Below, piece after piece: positions 26,778 to 35,292 of a stretch of DNA of 46,788 nucleotides. Below the pieces are notes generated by a model. It searched no databases and was not told the origin of the DNA. It saw only the letters and a list, made by a program, of their open reading frames with translations. The stretch's first letter is position 1; every line of letters starts with the position of its first letter. The position numbers were made by a program, and so were the translations under genes. Origin of the DNA: Hyphomicrobiaceae bacterium (GTDB taxonomy: Bacteria; Pseudomonadota; Alphaproteobacteria; Rhizobiales; Hyphomicrobiaceae); the NCBI GenBank assembly GCA_025351355.1, contig JANXWC010000234.1, positions 1-46,788 of the forward strand, given 5' to 3'.

Positions 26778-27464
26778 CTACGGAAGCAGCTTATACCCGC
26801 CCGTTTCTGTGACCAACAACTCGGCGTTGGACGGATCTTTTTCGATCTTCTGCCGCAAGCGGTAGATATGGGTTTCAAGCGTGTGCGTTGTCACTCCGGA
26901 GTTGTATCCCCAGACCTCTGCCAGCAACACATCGCGCGTGACCACCTTTTCGCCTGCCCTGTAAAGATATTTTAAGATCGACGTCTCCTTTTCGGTCAAC
27001 CGCAACTTTCCCCCCTTCTCGTCGAGCAAAAGCTTTGCAGCCGGCTTGAAGGTGTAACCGCCGATCGTGAAAACTGCATCCTCGCTTTGATCATGCTGCC
27101 GCAACTGCGCACGGATTCGCGCGAGTAGAACTGCAAACTTGAACGGCTTCGTCACGTAATCGTTGGCACCCGAATCGAGCCCCAAAATCATATCCGCGTC
27201 CGACACATTGGCCGTCAGCATTATCACCGGGCTCTTGAACCCCGACTTGCGCAACACTTTGCAGGCCTCGCGGCCATCCATATCCGGCAATTGCACATCG
27301 AGCACGACCAGATCTATTTGGCCGGCTTTCGCCTTTTCCACGCCTTGGCCCGCGGTCGCCGCCGTCTGCACGTCAAACTCATCGTAGAGCGAAAGTTGTT
27401 CGCGCAATTGCTCGCGCAATTCGTCGTCGTCATCGACCAGAAGAATAGTCCGTACGTTTGTCAT
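26778..27464 (-). CDS. cenR: OmpR-family response regulator, CenR-type
   Basis: A 228-aa two-domain regulator. The receiver has the acidic cluster VDDDDE at residues 10-15, the phospho-acceptor D56 (LVVLDVQLPDMDG) and K106 (TKPF). The winged-helix output domain ends in a recognition region (RLTEKETSILKYLYRAG, TTHTLETHIYRLRQKIEKD). Wording such as GLDSGANDYVTKPFKFAVLLARIRAQLRQH matches CenR, the envelope regulator paired with CenK in alphaproteobacteria and essential in Caulobacter. No histidine kinase adjoins, as is common for CenR. The L,D-transpeptidase gene is divergent from it. Confidence 0.87.
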   Translation of the reverse strand: MTNVRTILLVDDDDELREQLREQLSLYDEFDVQTAATAGQGVEKAKAGQIDLVVLDVQLPDMDGREACKVLRKSGFKSPVIMLTANVSDADMILGLDSGANDYVTKPFKFAVLLARIRAQLRQHDQSEDAVFTIGGYTFKPAAKLLLDEKGGKLRLTEKETSILKYLYRAGEKVVTRDVLLAEVWGYNSGVTTHTLETHIYRLRQKIEKDPSNAELLVTETGGYKLLP

Positions 27465-27705
27465 GACTTCGCTTGTCCGTTGCTTTGGAAATTTGTTGCG
27501 GTTCTCGACCTAGTGGCGATGCTCCGGTCAAATGCAGTGCTGCTAAACACGTGCTCATGTCGATCACGACAATCGCCTGAACTTGGTTCCATGCCAATCT
27601 ATCATCCTGTACGTCGTCAAACGACGAGCCGGTTTATGCTCAAGTTGGATTTAGTTATTGTAGCAATTGGCGTTCACCGCAAGGCCCGACAAAAAGGTGC
27701 CACCC

Positions 27706-28308
27706 GTGCAGCAACGACAAACAAATCTGCGATTTGAGGGCATCACTGGCCCCAAACGTCCAACTCGATCTGCACGTCGCCGCGCAGCTTTCGCGCAATG
27801 GACCGTGCGCTCGATTTCACCTCGCGCCACCCAGGGACTGCTGATATGCGGGAGTTTGCGAGTTCGGTGCGCCCTTGGCCGCTCTGGGAGCGCAGTTCTG
27901 AAACGCGAAGGCGACGGGACCACGCCCATTGGAGAGTGGCGGCTAAGTTCCGTACTCTATCGTTCTGATCGTATCCGACGCCCTCGTACGCTACTCCCCC
28001 TTAAATCCATCCGACCTAAAGACGGATGGTGCGACGCGCCTGACGACAGGCGCTATAATCGCGCGGTATTGCGACCCTACCCGGCAAGTTCGGAAGCACT
28101 TTGGCGATCTGACCGGGTCTACGACATTGTCATTATCCTCGATTACAACGGAAAGCCGCGCCGACGTAACGCTGGCAGCGCTATTTTTGCTCATGTTTCC
28201 CGCCCGGGCTTTTTGCCAACCGAAGGCTGCATCGCGCTTCCAGAAAAGGATCTCCGCAATCTGCTTGCGGTATCAGGGCGACACGCTCGGATCCGCGCCG
28301 GCTTATGA
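27706..28308 (+). CDS. L,D-transpeptidase (YkuD-fold) family protein
   Basis: The protein has the L,D-transpeptidase signature: GRSGSAVLKREGDGTTPIG early, DGWCDAPDDRRYN in the middle, and the active site FAHVSRPGFLPTEGCIALP with the catalytic His and Cys. Such enzymes make or edit 3-3 peptidoglycan crosslinks or attach proteins to the wall. No signal peptide is visible, which is usual in this short subfamily. The start is uncertain because no ATG exists: I use GTG 27706 with AGG upstream, and TTG 27667 or GTG 27697 are alternatives. It is divergent from cenR across 241 bp. Confidence 0.82.
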   Translation: MQQRQTNLRFEGITGPKRPTRSARRRAAFAQWTVRSISPRATQGLLICGSLRVRCALGRSGSAVLKREGDGTTPIGEWRLSSVLYRSDRIRRPRTLLPLKSIRPKDGWCDAPDDRRYNRAVLRPYPASSEALWRSDRVYDIVIILDYNGKPRRRNAGSAIFAHVSRPGFLPTEGCIALPEKDLRNLLAVSGRHARIRAGL

Positions 28309-28338
28309 AGCGACCCGATACTCCAAACGAACTCAATA

Positions 28339-28377
28339 CACCAAACAAACAATGGCCCGCAGTTACCTGCAGGCCAT
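28339..28377 (-). terminator. Probable terminator of amtB
   Basis: Between the convergent transpeptidase and amtB genes lies a hairpin, AATGGCC-c-GCAG-TTAC-CTGC-a-GGCCATT (28351-28377), with one internal mismatch. On the minus strand it is followed by TTGTTTGTTTGG, a loose T-rich tail, so it suits termination of the glnK-amtB transcript. Confidence 0.5.
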
Positions 28378-28408
28378 TATCGTCATCACCGGAACACTTG
28401 TCCGTGGC

Positions 28409-29887
28409 TCAGTAGTTGTAAGCGCGCTCGCCGTGGTCCGTGATATCCAGACCCTCGCGCTCTTCGTCCGTCGTCGTTCGCAGCCCGACGAGCAGGTCGA
28501 CGACCTTGAACAATATGGCTGAACCGATCCCCGACCACAGTAGCGTCAATCCGACGGCCCGGCATTGAATCAGCACTTGCTTCATGATTGCATAATCCGC
28601 AACCTTCCCGGCCTCGTAGTCGAAGATGCCTTGCCCACCAAGCGAAGGTGCCGCCAACACACCGGTCAAGACAGCACCGATGATTCCGCCGATGCAGTGA
28701 ACGCCAAATACGTCCAGCGCGTCGTCGTATCCAAACCGGTTTTTAACCGATGAACAGAAGACGAAGCAGACAGCGCCGGCCACGAAGCCGAGCAACAGCG
28801 AACCCGCCGGGCCCGCGTAGCCTGCAGCCGGAGTAACGGCGACAAGGCCGGCGACCGCGCCAGAGACCATGCCGAGCAGGCTCGGCCGACCCTTTTCGAC
28901 GTTTTCAGCAAGCATCCAAGCGAGAGCTGCGGCCGCCGTCGCGACGAACGTATTGACCATCGCCAAAGCCGCCGTTCCGTTCGCCTCAAGCGCGGAGCCA
29001 GCGTTGAACCCGAACCAGCCGACCCATAGCAGCGACGCACCGATCATCGTCATCGTGAGCGAGTGCGGCGCCATCGATTCACGCCCGAAGCCAACGCGCT
29101 TGCCGATCATCAGCGCACCCACAAGTCCAGCAATGCCGGCATTGATATGCACGACCGTACCGCCTGCGAAGTCGATGGCGCCCCATTTGAACGCCAGTCC
29201 GGCATTCGCATTGACCGCGTCGAGTGCCGCTTGCGCAACGGCCACTTTGGCCGTGTCAGTACCTGCGGCGATAACCGCCTTCGCAGCGTCGGTGATAGCG
29301 TCCGGCCCGGCCCAGTACCAGACCATGTGCGCGATCGGGAAATAGACGAATGTCACCCACAGCGGGATGAACAGCGCGATGGCCGAAAATTTGATCCGCT
29401 CCGCAAAGGCACCGACGATGAGCGCTGGCGTGATCGCCGCGAATGTCATCTGAAACGCGATGTAAACATATTCAGGTATGACGACTTTGTTCGTGAACGT
29501 CGCCACGGTCGAGTCGATCGTTACACCTTTCAGGAAGGCGTGCGAGAAGCCGCCGATAATCGAATTGAAAGTCGTTCCTTCGGTAAACGTCACACTATAA
29601 CCATACAGGACCCAGATAACGCAGACGATGCTGACCGTATAAAAAACCTGCATCAGGATCGACAGCATGTTCTTCGATCGTACCAGCCCGCCGTAAAACA
29701 ACGCCAGACCGGGCACTGTCATCAACAATACGAGAGCGCTGGACATAAGCATCCAGCTGGTGTCGCCCTTGTTGGGCACCGGATCAGCGGCAATTGCCGG
29801 CATGACCATAGCAGCCAGTAGCGCACTCGCCGTCAGCGCGATTTTGCACCCGCGCTTTTCTGTTCCGTTGGACAATGCTTGTGACAT
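28409..29887 (-). CDS. amtB: Ammonium transporter
   Basis: A 492-aa Amt/Rh channel in the inner membrane. The N-terminus is a cleavable signal peptide (ALLAAMVMPAIAA), then 11 membrane spans start with SWMLMSSALVLLMTVPGLALFYGGLV. FYGGLVRSKN and the His-containing pore segments are present (for example VHINAGIAGLVGALMIGKR and DVFGVHCIGG). It follows glnK on the same strand by 119 bp, the classical glnK-amtB pairing in which GlnK blocks the channel when nitrogen is plentiful. Confidence 0.96.
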   Translation of the reverse strand: MSQALSNGTEKRGCKIALTASALLAAMVMPAIAADPVPNKGDTSWMLMSSALVLLMTVPGLALFYGGLVRSKNMLSILMQVFYTVSIVCVIWVLYGYSVTFTEGTTFNSIIGGFSHAFLKGVTIDSTVATFTNKVVIPEYVYIAFQMTFAAITPALIVGAFAERIKFSAIALFIPLWVTFVYFPIAHMVWYWAGPDAITDAAKAVIAAGTDTAKVAVAQAALDAVNANAGLAFKWGAIDFAGGTVVHINAGIAGLVGALMIGKRVGFGRESMAPHSLTMTMIGASLLWVGWFGFNAGSALEANGTAALAMVNTFVATAAAALAWMLAENVEKGRPSLLGMVSGAVAGLVAVTPAAGYAGPAGSLLLGFVAGAVCFVFCSSVKNRFGYDDALDVFGVHCIGGIIGAVLTGVLAAPSLGGQGIFDYEAGKVADYAIMKQVLIQCRAVGLTLLWSGIGSAILFKVVDLLVGLRTTTDEEREGLDITDHGERAYNY

Positions 29888-30006
29888 TATTTTCCGACTC
29901 CCCCGAGGATGATTGATGGTGCGTTGGCTTAAGCGCTGTGTTGCGAGCGGTACCTGTCGAATGCAAGCGTCCAGATCTGAACGCCAGCGTTATTTTTCTG
30001 AGATGG

Positions 30007-30345
30007 TTAAAGTGCTGCGTCGTCTGTTTCGCCCGTGCGGATGCGAACCGTGTGTTCAATCGAAGTTACAAAGATTTTGCCATCGCCGATTTGCCCGGTT
30101 TTGGCCGCAGTGGCGATTGCGTCGACTGCCTTGTTGACGTCTCCGGACTGAACCGCCACTTCGATCTTCACCTTCGGCAGAAAGTTCACGGCATACTCGG
30201 CCCCACGATAGATTTCCGTGTGCCCCTTTTGCCGACCATACCCCTTCACTTCCGACACAGTCATGCCTTGGAATCCAAGATCCGTGAGGGCTTGGCGCAC
30301 CTCTTCCAATTTGAACGGCTTGATAACAGCAGTTACAAGTTTCAT
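30007..30345 (-). CDS. glnK: Nitrogen regulatory protein P-II
   Basis: A 112-aa PII signal protein that reports 2-oxoglutarate, ATP/ADP and glutamine status. It starts MKLVTAVIKPFKLEEVRQAL. The T-loop carries the uridylylation tyrosine Y51 (GRQKGHTEIYRGAEY), and the C-terminal signature is GKIFVTSIEHTVRIRTGE. The frame is open 48 codons further, but GAGGAG precedes ATG 30345 and all PII proteins start there. A sigma-54-type promoter lies about 60 bp upstream. The pairing with amtB favours GlnK over GlnB. Confidence 0.95.
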   Translation of the reverse strand: MKLVTAVIKPFKLEEVRQALTDLGFQGMTVSEVKGYGRQKGHTEIYRGAEYAVNFLPKVKIEVAVQSGDVNKAVDAIATAAKTGQIGDGKIFVTSIEHTVRIRTGETDDAAL

Positions 30346-30400
30346 GTCACTATGGCTCCTCTCGACCCTACCCCGAGCGAACAGGCCGGCATGCCGTTCA

Positions 30401-30416
30401 CCCAAATTATGTGCCA
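30401..30416 (-). promoter_or_regulatory. Sigma-54 promoter upstream of glnK
   Basis: Read on the minus strand, TGGCAC (30416-30411), five bases, then TTGGG (30405-30401) matches the -24/-12 consensus TGGCAC-N5-TTGC except for the final C. It would start transcription near 30390, about 45 bases before the glnK ATG. NtrC control is expected for glnK-amtB, but I found no clean NtrC palindrome upstream. Confidence 0.65.
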
Positions 30417-30546
30417 CTTCCGGATTTGGCGGGTTATTTAACAATTGCAAACGCTTACTGGATCGAGTGGAGAATGAACAAGCGTTCACTCCAGCTAAAG
30501 TGCATAAAAAATGGCCGTGGTGCTTTTTTTCCAGGCAATTGCTCGG

Positions 30547-31458
30547 CTATTTTACTCGGAACGCGCTGGCTCGCTGCCTTATCAGGCCCTCTTGCACGAC
30601 GGTCGCGACAAGTATCCCGGACTTTGTATAAACCGAGCCACGGCATATGCCCCGCCCATGCTGGCCTGACGGGCTGTCCTGCACATAAAGCAACCAGTCG
30701 TCCGCACGAAATGGGCGATGAAACCATAATCCATGGTCTAGGCTGGCCATCTGCATATCCGGGTCAAACATCAGCTTGCCGTGCGCAATCAGCGCAGTGT
30801 CCAGCAACGTGAAATCCGACGCGTATGCGAGTACGCATTGATGCAGTGAAAATGCGTCCGGCAACGAACCCGTGGCCCGCATCCAGATCGCCTGTTCCGG
30901 TGCCGCCCCTTCGCGGCGCTCAAAATAGCGCGATATGTCAACCGGGCGCATTTCGATAGGCCGTTCACGGCTCCAGTAGTTGCGAATATCTTCAGGAATG
31001 TCGCCCTCGAATTTGCGCACGAGTTGTTTCTCGCTGGGCAGGTCCTCGGGCATCGGAACGGCAGGCATCGTCGACTGATGATCGAGGCCGGGCTCCGCTT
31101 TTTGAAACGACACGCTCATCGCAAACATCGCTTTGCCGTGTTGTATTCCCTTCACGCGCCGTGTCGTGAACGACCCACCGTCCCGGAGACGCTCCACCTC
31201 GTAGATGATCGGCACGGCCGGATCGCCTGGCAATAAGAAATAGGCGTGCATCGAATGCGCCACCCGCTCTTCCGGCACGGTTCTGACCGCCGCCACCAAG
31301 GCCTGTCCCAAAACCTGTCCACCGTAGACGCGTTGCCAGCCATCCCTGGGCGACACGCCCCGAAACAGATTTTGTTCCAATCGCTCCAGATCGAGGATTG
31401 TCAACAGATTGGTCACTGCCGAAGTTTTACCTGCAGCTGAAGACTTCTTGGATGGCAT
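30547..31458 (-). CDS. tesB: Acyl-CoA thioesterase II
   Basis: A 303-aa double-hotdog thioesterase that hydrolyses acyl-CoA to free acid and CoA. The N-terminal hotdog reads NLFRGVSPRDGWQRVYGGQVLGQAL; the C-terminal one reads ATGSLPDAFSLHQCVLAYASDFTLLDTAL and ASLDHGLWFHRPFRADDWLLY, holding the catalytic Asp. I start at 31458 (MPSKKSS, with GAGG upstream) rather than the open-frame limit at 31536. It is divergent from the UbiH-family gene and lies 201 bp before glnK. Confidence 0.92.
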   Translation of the reverse strand: MPSKKSSAAGKTSAVTNLLTILDLERLEQNLFRGVSPRDGWQRVYGGQVLGQALVAAVRTVPEERVAHSMHAYFLLPGDPAVPIIYEVERLRDGGSFTTRRVKGIQHGKAMFAMSVSFQKAEPGLDHQSTMPAVPMPEDLPSEKQLVRKFEGDIPEDIRNYWSRERPIEMRPVDISRYFERREGAAPEQAIWMRATGSLPDAFSLHQCVLAYASDFTLLDTALIAHGKLMFDPDMQMASLDHGLWFHRPFRADDWLLYVQDSPSGQHGRGICRGSVYTKSGILVATVVQEGLIRQRASAFRVK

Positions 31459-31676
31459 CGTTCTTAAACCTCGGAGTGAACAGTCCTGCGCGAGTTCGTT
31501 TAAAAGGCGTGCGTTCGTGTCGTACTGCAAGTGCACCGACGCACCATCGCATACGAATGAAGGGATCGCCGTCAGCGTACGATGTCAAGCGCCTGCAGCG
31601 GACGATCCCTCAACGCTCGGTAAAAGATGACTCGCACCCTTTTGCGCTTTCGGAACGGGCAGCCTAAGGTGACCCC

Positions 31677-32915
31677 ATGATACATGCCGACATCACAATT
31701 GCCGGTGGCAGCTACGCTGGACTTGCCTTGGCCGCATCCCTCGCAGAGCAATCCGGCGGTGACTTACGTGTGTGTGTCGTTTCACCCGACTTCCCACGCC
31801 TTGGCCAACCGCCCACCGATCTGCGCGCTTCCGCCCTCTCGCGCAGCTCATTGCGCCTGCTCACCCACTTGGGCGTGTGGCCTGCATTGGAGCCAAAGTG
31901 CCAGCCAGTCACTTCGATCGTCTTGACCGACACTGACCTTGACGACGCCATCCGTGCGCCCCGCCTCACCTACGATCTGCAAACCGATGACGGCAACAGC
32001 GGTACCGGCCATGTTTTGCCGCGGATGGTCATTGTCGAGAATCATTTTCTTGGCGTGGCCTTGCTTGAAGCTGCAGCCTCAGCGCCCGGCATCACCATGC
32101 GACGCGGAAACCGCATAGCAGCATTCAACGCGGGCCCCGACCACACGCAGGTTACGCTTGAGAATAGCGAAGTTTTCACCACCCGACTGTTGGTCGCTGC
32201 CGACGGTGGCCGCTCCAAGCTCCGCGACCTCGCCGGTATCCACACGATCGGACATCCCTACGAGCAGACAGGCATGATCACCATCGTCGAGACGCAGCAC
32301 GCCCACCACGGACGAGCAGTGCAGCATTTCCTCCCGGCTGGTCCGTTCGCACTTTTGCCCATGACGCAAAATCGCACCTGTGTGACCTGGACCGAAACGG
32401 CGACAGAGGCGCGCCGCATCCTCGCGCTCGATCCCCTAGCGTTTCGGTTAGAAGTTGAAAAACGTTTCGGCCACCGGCTCGGCGCCTTGCTGACGATCAG
32501 CCCGCCTCGGTCCTGGCCTTTGACTTTGGCCTTGGCGCGCAGCCTGATCGCCCCCCGCTTCGCGCTCGTCGGCGACGCCGCCCACACCGTCCATCCCATC
32601 GCCGGCCAAGGACTGAATTTAGGCTTCCGCGACATCGCCGCACTGGCGGAAGTGATCGTCGATACAGCCCGCCTTGGTCTCGATTTTGGTCAAGCCTCGA
32701 CGTTGGAGCGATACGAGCGCTGGCGCCGCTTCGACAACCTGGCGTCCGCAGCCGGCTTCGATGCGCTCAACAGCATCTTCGCAACCAAATCGACTATTGC
32801 GCGTTCGGCGCGCGGTGCCGTGCTTAGCCTGGCCGACAGCCTGCCAGGTCTTAAGTCGTGGCTGATCGATGAGGCCAGCGGCGAGGGCGGCGCGCCTCCA
32901 CGCTTAATGCGTTGA
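31677..32915 (+). CDS. UbiH/UbiF/COQ6-family FAD-dependent hydroxylase
   Basis: A 412-aa flavoprotein monooxygenase of the ubiquinone-biosynthesis hydroxylase family. The FAD motif is ITIAGGSYAGLALAASLAE, and the second FAD signature GDAAHTVHPIAGQGLNLGFRD is the family hallmark. A glycine-rich DG motif (LVAADGGRSKLR) is in between. Alphaproteobacteria use UbiL/UbiM/UbiH variants with different ring positions, and I cannot tell which from sequence. Its location next to tesB and glnK-amtB is conserved in Hyphomicrobiales. Confidence 0.88.
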   Translation: MIHADITIAGGSYAGLALAASLAEQSGGDLRVCVVSPDFPRLGQPPTDLRASALSRSSLRLLTHLGVWPALEPKCQPVTSIVLTDTDLDDAIRAPRLTYDLQTDDGNSGTGHVLPRMVIVENHFLGVALLEAAASAPGITMRRGNRIAAFNAGPDHTQVTLENSEVFTTRLLVAADGGRSKLRDLAGIHTIGHPYEQTGMITIVETQHAHHGRAVQHFLPAGPFALLPMTQNRTCVTWTETATEARRILALDPLAFRLEVEKRFGHRLGALLTISPPRSWPLTLALARSLIAPRFALVGDAAHTVHPIAGQGLNLGFRDIAALAEVIVDTARLGLDFGQASTLERYERWRRFDNLASAAGFDALNSIFATKSTIARSARGAVLSLADSLPGLKSWLIDEASGEGGAPPRLMR

Positions 32916-32930
32916 AGACCGGCGACTGCA

Positions 32931-33281
32931 TCACCGCATGTACATTGCGCCCAAAGCGAGCAGCGCCGGCAACGCCTGCACGAGAAATATCCTCGGCTTC
33001 ACCGTCATCGCGCCGAACACACCGGCAACGACGACGCAGCACAGAAAAAAGATCGCCACGTCCGGCCGCGCAGTACTCAGCGCCCAGATCAGGCCAGCCG
33101 CCAGAAACCCGTTATAAAGGCCTTGATTGGCAGCCAAGACAGCTGAAGAACCCGCTGCCTCAAGCGTCTGGTTGAAGACTTTCAAACCGATCGGCTTCGT
33201 CCAGAAAAACATTTCCAGAATAAGAAATCCAACATGTTCGACTGCCACAAATGCCGTCAGCAAAAAACTCAACCATGCCAT
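32931..33281 (-). CDS. DUF1304 small membrane protein
   Basis: A 116-aa protein with four predicted membrane spans. It opens with LTAFVAVEHVGFLILEMFFW, followed by the family signature ANQGLYNGFLAAGLIW and a terminal span (VQALPALLALGAMYM). The family is uncharacterised. It ends 15 bp from the end of the UbiH-family gene, in convergent orientation. Confidence 0.9.
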   Translation of the reverse strand: MAWLSFLLTAFVAVEHVGFLILEMFFWTKPIGLKVFNQTLEAAGSSAVLAANQGLYNGFLAAGLIWALSTARPDVAIFFLCCVVVAGVFGAMTVKPRIFLVQALPALLALGAMYMR

Positions 33282-33426
33282 GACGATGTCCCCTAAACCT
33301 GTTTCCGAACAAACCCGGCACAGCCTCCAACAGGGACGACTTTATCGCAATATTCAAGCCCCACAAGTCAACGAGCCCGTTGGCCGAAGCGCAACGAGCC
33401 CGTGATATCCATGATGGCAACGCGTG

Positions 33427-34362
33427 TTACCGAACCCGCCGCGGGTTGAGATAAAGATCGGCTTCCTGCTTCTCGATTTTCGGCTTGATGCGCCCGGCCG
33501 CCACATCCGCTGCTAGCGCCTTGAGATGTTTCCGGCTGCCACGATTGAACGCCAACATGCCGCAGAACAGCTGCAGCACCATGACCAACCGCTTGTCCGC
33601 ATGCTCACGCTTGATCCGCCCGCGCCATTTCCCAAACGACAAGAGCCGTCCGGTGATCCGGCCGATCACATCGTTCTGCTGATTGTAGAGCGTATAGTCG
33701 CCAGCGAAATCGATGAAATCGCGCCGCAGCCGGAAGAATTGTGGCACTCCGTCTTCGAGGATCGTGAACGACCAGTTCTCCGGCATGAACGGCATCTTGT
33801 GCGCGCTCCGCTCGATATAGACCATGAACTCATGATCGTTGAGATTGGCCGAAAATGCGATCACTGGCGTACCTCTGGCGCCGAACGTGAGTTGCAGCGA
33901 TCGCGCCAGCATCAGGTCCATCGTCGCGCGCCAGTTTAAGCTCTCGTTGAAAAGCTTGAACACCAGCCGCTTGTCCATGCCGGTCTTCTTCTTCCACAAC
34001 TCCTCACGATAGCCGAGCAGCCCTGTTCGTTCACCGTTCTCGATCACCTCGGCAAAGATATCCATGTCAGACGTGAACTGACGCGACTTTGCTTTGTTAC
34101 GATCGCGCTTGAAGAACCCGAATTCCACCGAATTGAAATTCGTGAGCCACACATCGACGTTGAATTCGTGAAAGTCTTTGCTGGCCTTGACCTGCCGCGA
34201 CGCGTGCGCTGGCAGTCCCTTCTCGGCTTTGGCCTCAGCCACAGCTTCCTTGGCCTTCGCCACCGACACCGGCTTAGCCTTCGCGTCGCCCCGCGCTTCT
34301 CGTGCTGCGTCAGCTGCCGCAGCGTCTGCGCCGATATCGCGCGCCTGACTACCGTCTGCCAT
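33427..34362 (-). CDS. Uncharacterised soluble protein, possibly scramblase/LURP-like C-terminal fold
   Basis: A 311-aa protein of unknown function with no signal peptide or membrane span. The first ~60 residues are Ala/Lys/Asp-rich and probably disordered (AKAKPVSVAKAKEAVAEAKA). The rest is folded: FHEFNVDVWLTNFNSVEFGFFKRDR, then FAEVIENGERTGLLGYREELWKKK. The segment YTLYNQQNDVIGRITG resembles repeats of LURP-one/phospholipid-scramblase-like domains, but that is only a suggestion. I start at ATG 34362 (GGGGATTGAG upstream). It stands alone between the DUF1304 and YggS-type genes. Confidence 0.75.
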   Translation of the reverse strand: MADGSQARDIGADAAAADAAREARGDAKAKPVSVAKAKEAVAEAKAEKGLPAHASRQVKASKDFHEFNVDVWLTNFNSVEFGFFKRDRNKAKSRQFTSDMDIFAEVIENGERTGLLGYREELWKKKTGMDKRLVFKLFNESLNWRATMDLMLARSLQLTFGARGTPVIAFSANLNDHEFMVYIERSAHKMPFMPENWSFTILEDGVPQFFRLRRDFIDFAGDYTLYNQQNDVIGRITGRLLSFGKWRGRIKREHADKRLVMVLQLFCGMLAFNRGSRKHLKALAADVAAGRIKPKIEKQEADLYLNPRRVR

Positions 34363-34508
34363 TGTCTCAATCCCCAATCAAAGGCCGCACCGGAAAAACC
34401 GGAACGCAAGGCAACTGCAGCCGCCCGAATCACTCCGCTGAAACTATCATTGGTCGCCGGATCGTTTCCCACGCTGGCCGACAATACCTGGGGATAGTTT
34501 TACGTGGA

Positions 34509-35189
34509 CTACTGCCGCACCCCAAAAATGGCGCTGCCGACGCGCACGTGCGTGGCGCCCAGGCTGACCGCACATTCGAAATCGGCGCTCATGCCCATGC
34601 TCAGCTTGGAAAGTCCCAATTCCCCCGCCATCTTCGCCAGCAGCGCGAAATGCGGCGCCGGCATATCTTCCGCCGGTGGAATGCACATCAATCCGGCAAT
34701 CGCGAGCTTCAATTCGTCGCGACAGTAGGCGACAAATGCCGGCGCGTCCTTCGGCGCGATACCCGCCTTCTGCGGTTCCTCGCCGGTATTGATCTGCACG
34801 AACAGCTCAAGCTTTCGGCCTTGCTTGGCCATTTCCGCGGCCACCGCCACCGCGATCTTTGGTCGGTCGATCGTCTCGATGCAATCGAACAGCGCCACCG
34901 CTTCGCCCGCCTTGTTCGATTGCAACGGCCCGATCAGATGCAGAACGATATCAGGAAATTGCCGCTTCAGCTCCGGCCACTTCGCCTTCGCCTCCTGCAC
35001 GCGGTTCTCACCGAACACCCGCTGCCCCGCCCCAAGAATGGGCAGAATATGCGCAGCCTCGTAGGTTTTCGATACCGCCACCAAGGTAACATCGGCTGTC
35101 TGCCGTCGTGCCTCAGCCGCCGCACGATCGATGCGCTGCAGGACGTTTTCTAGTGCCGTGACCGGATCCATCATATGATTTTCGCTCAT
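34509..35189 (-). CDS. YggS-family PLP homeostasis protein
   Basis: A ~226-aa PLP-binding barrel. The cofactor lysine is in [13 protein letters not shown]. The barrel proceeds through [41 protein letters not shown] and [28 protein letters not shown], all family landmarks. The family keeps pyridoxal phosphate and amino-acid pools in balance and has no classic enzymatic activity. Start is MSENH at 35189; MM at 35174/35171 is also possible. It is divergent from leuS; the gap of about 100 bp holds both promoters. Confidence 0.93.
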   Translation of the reverse strand: MSENHMMDPVTALENVLQRIDRAAAEARRQTADVTLVAVSKTYEAAHILPILGAGQRVFGENRVQEAKAKWPELKRQFPDIVLHLIGPLQSNKAGEAVALFDCIETIDRPKIAVAVAAEMAKQGRKLELFVQINTGEEPQKAGIAPKDAPAFVAYCRDELKLAIAGLMCIPPAEDMPAPHFALLAKMAGELGLSKLSMGMSADFECAVSLGATHVRVGSAIFGVRQ

Positions 35190-35292
35190 GCGGAAATTCC
35201 AAGGCTTGCGACGTGGACGGCGCGACCTTGACCCATCCGCCCTTTCGGGCTCTTTACGCCTCAAACACTTCAATTCAAAGAGACCGCCGTCT

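Noticed and set aside
30417-30546. Possible NtrC sites upstream of the glnK promoter (TGCATA, GGTGCT)
   Set aside because: Half-sites match only in part and their spacing is not that of the NtrC palindrome.
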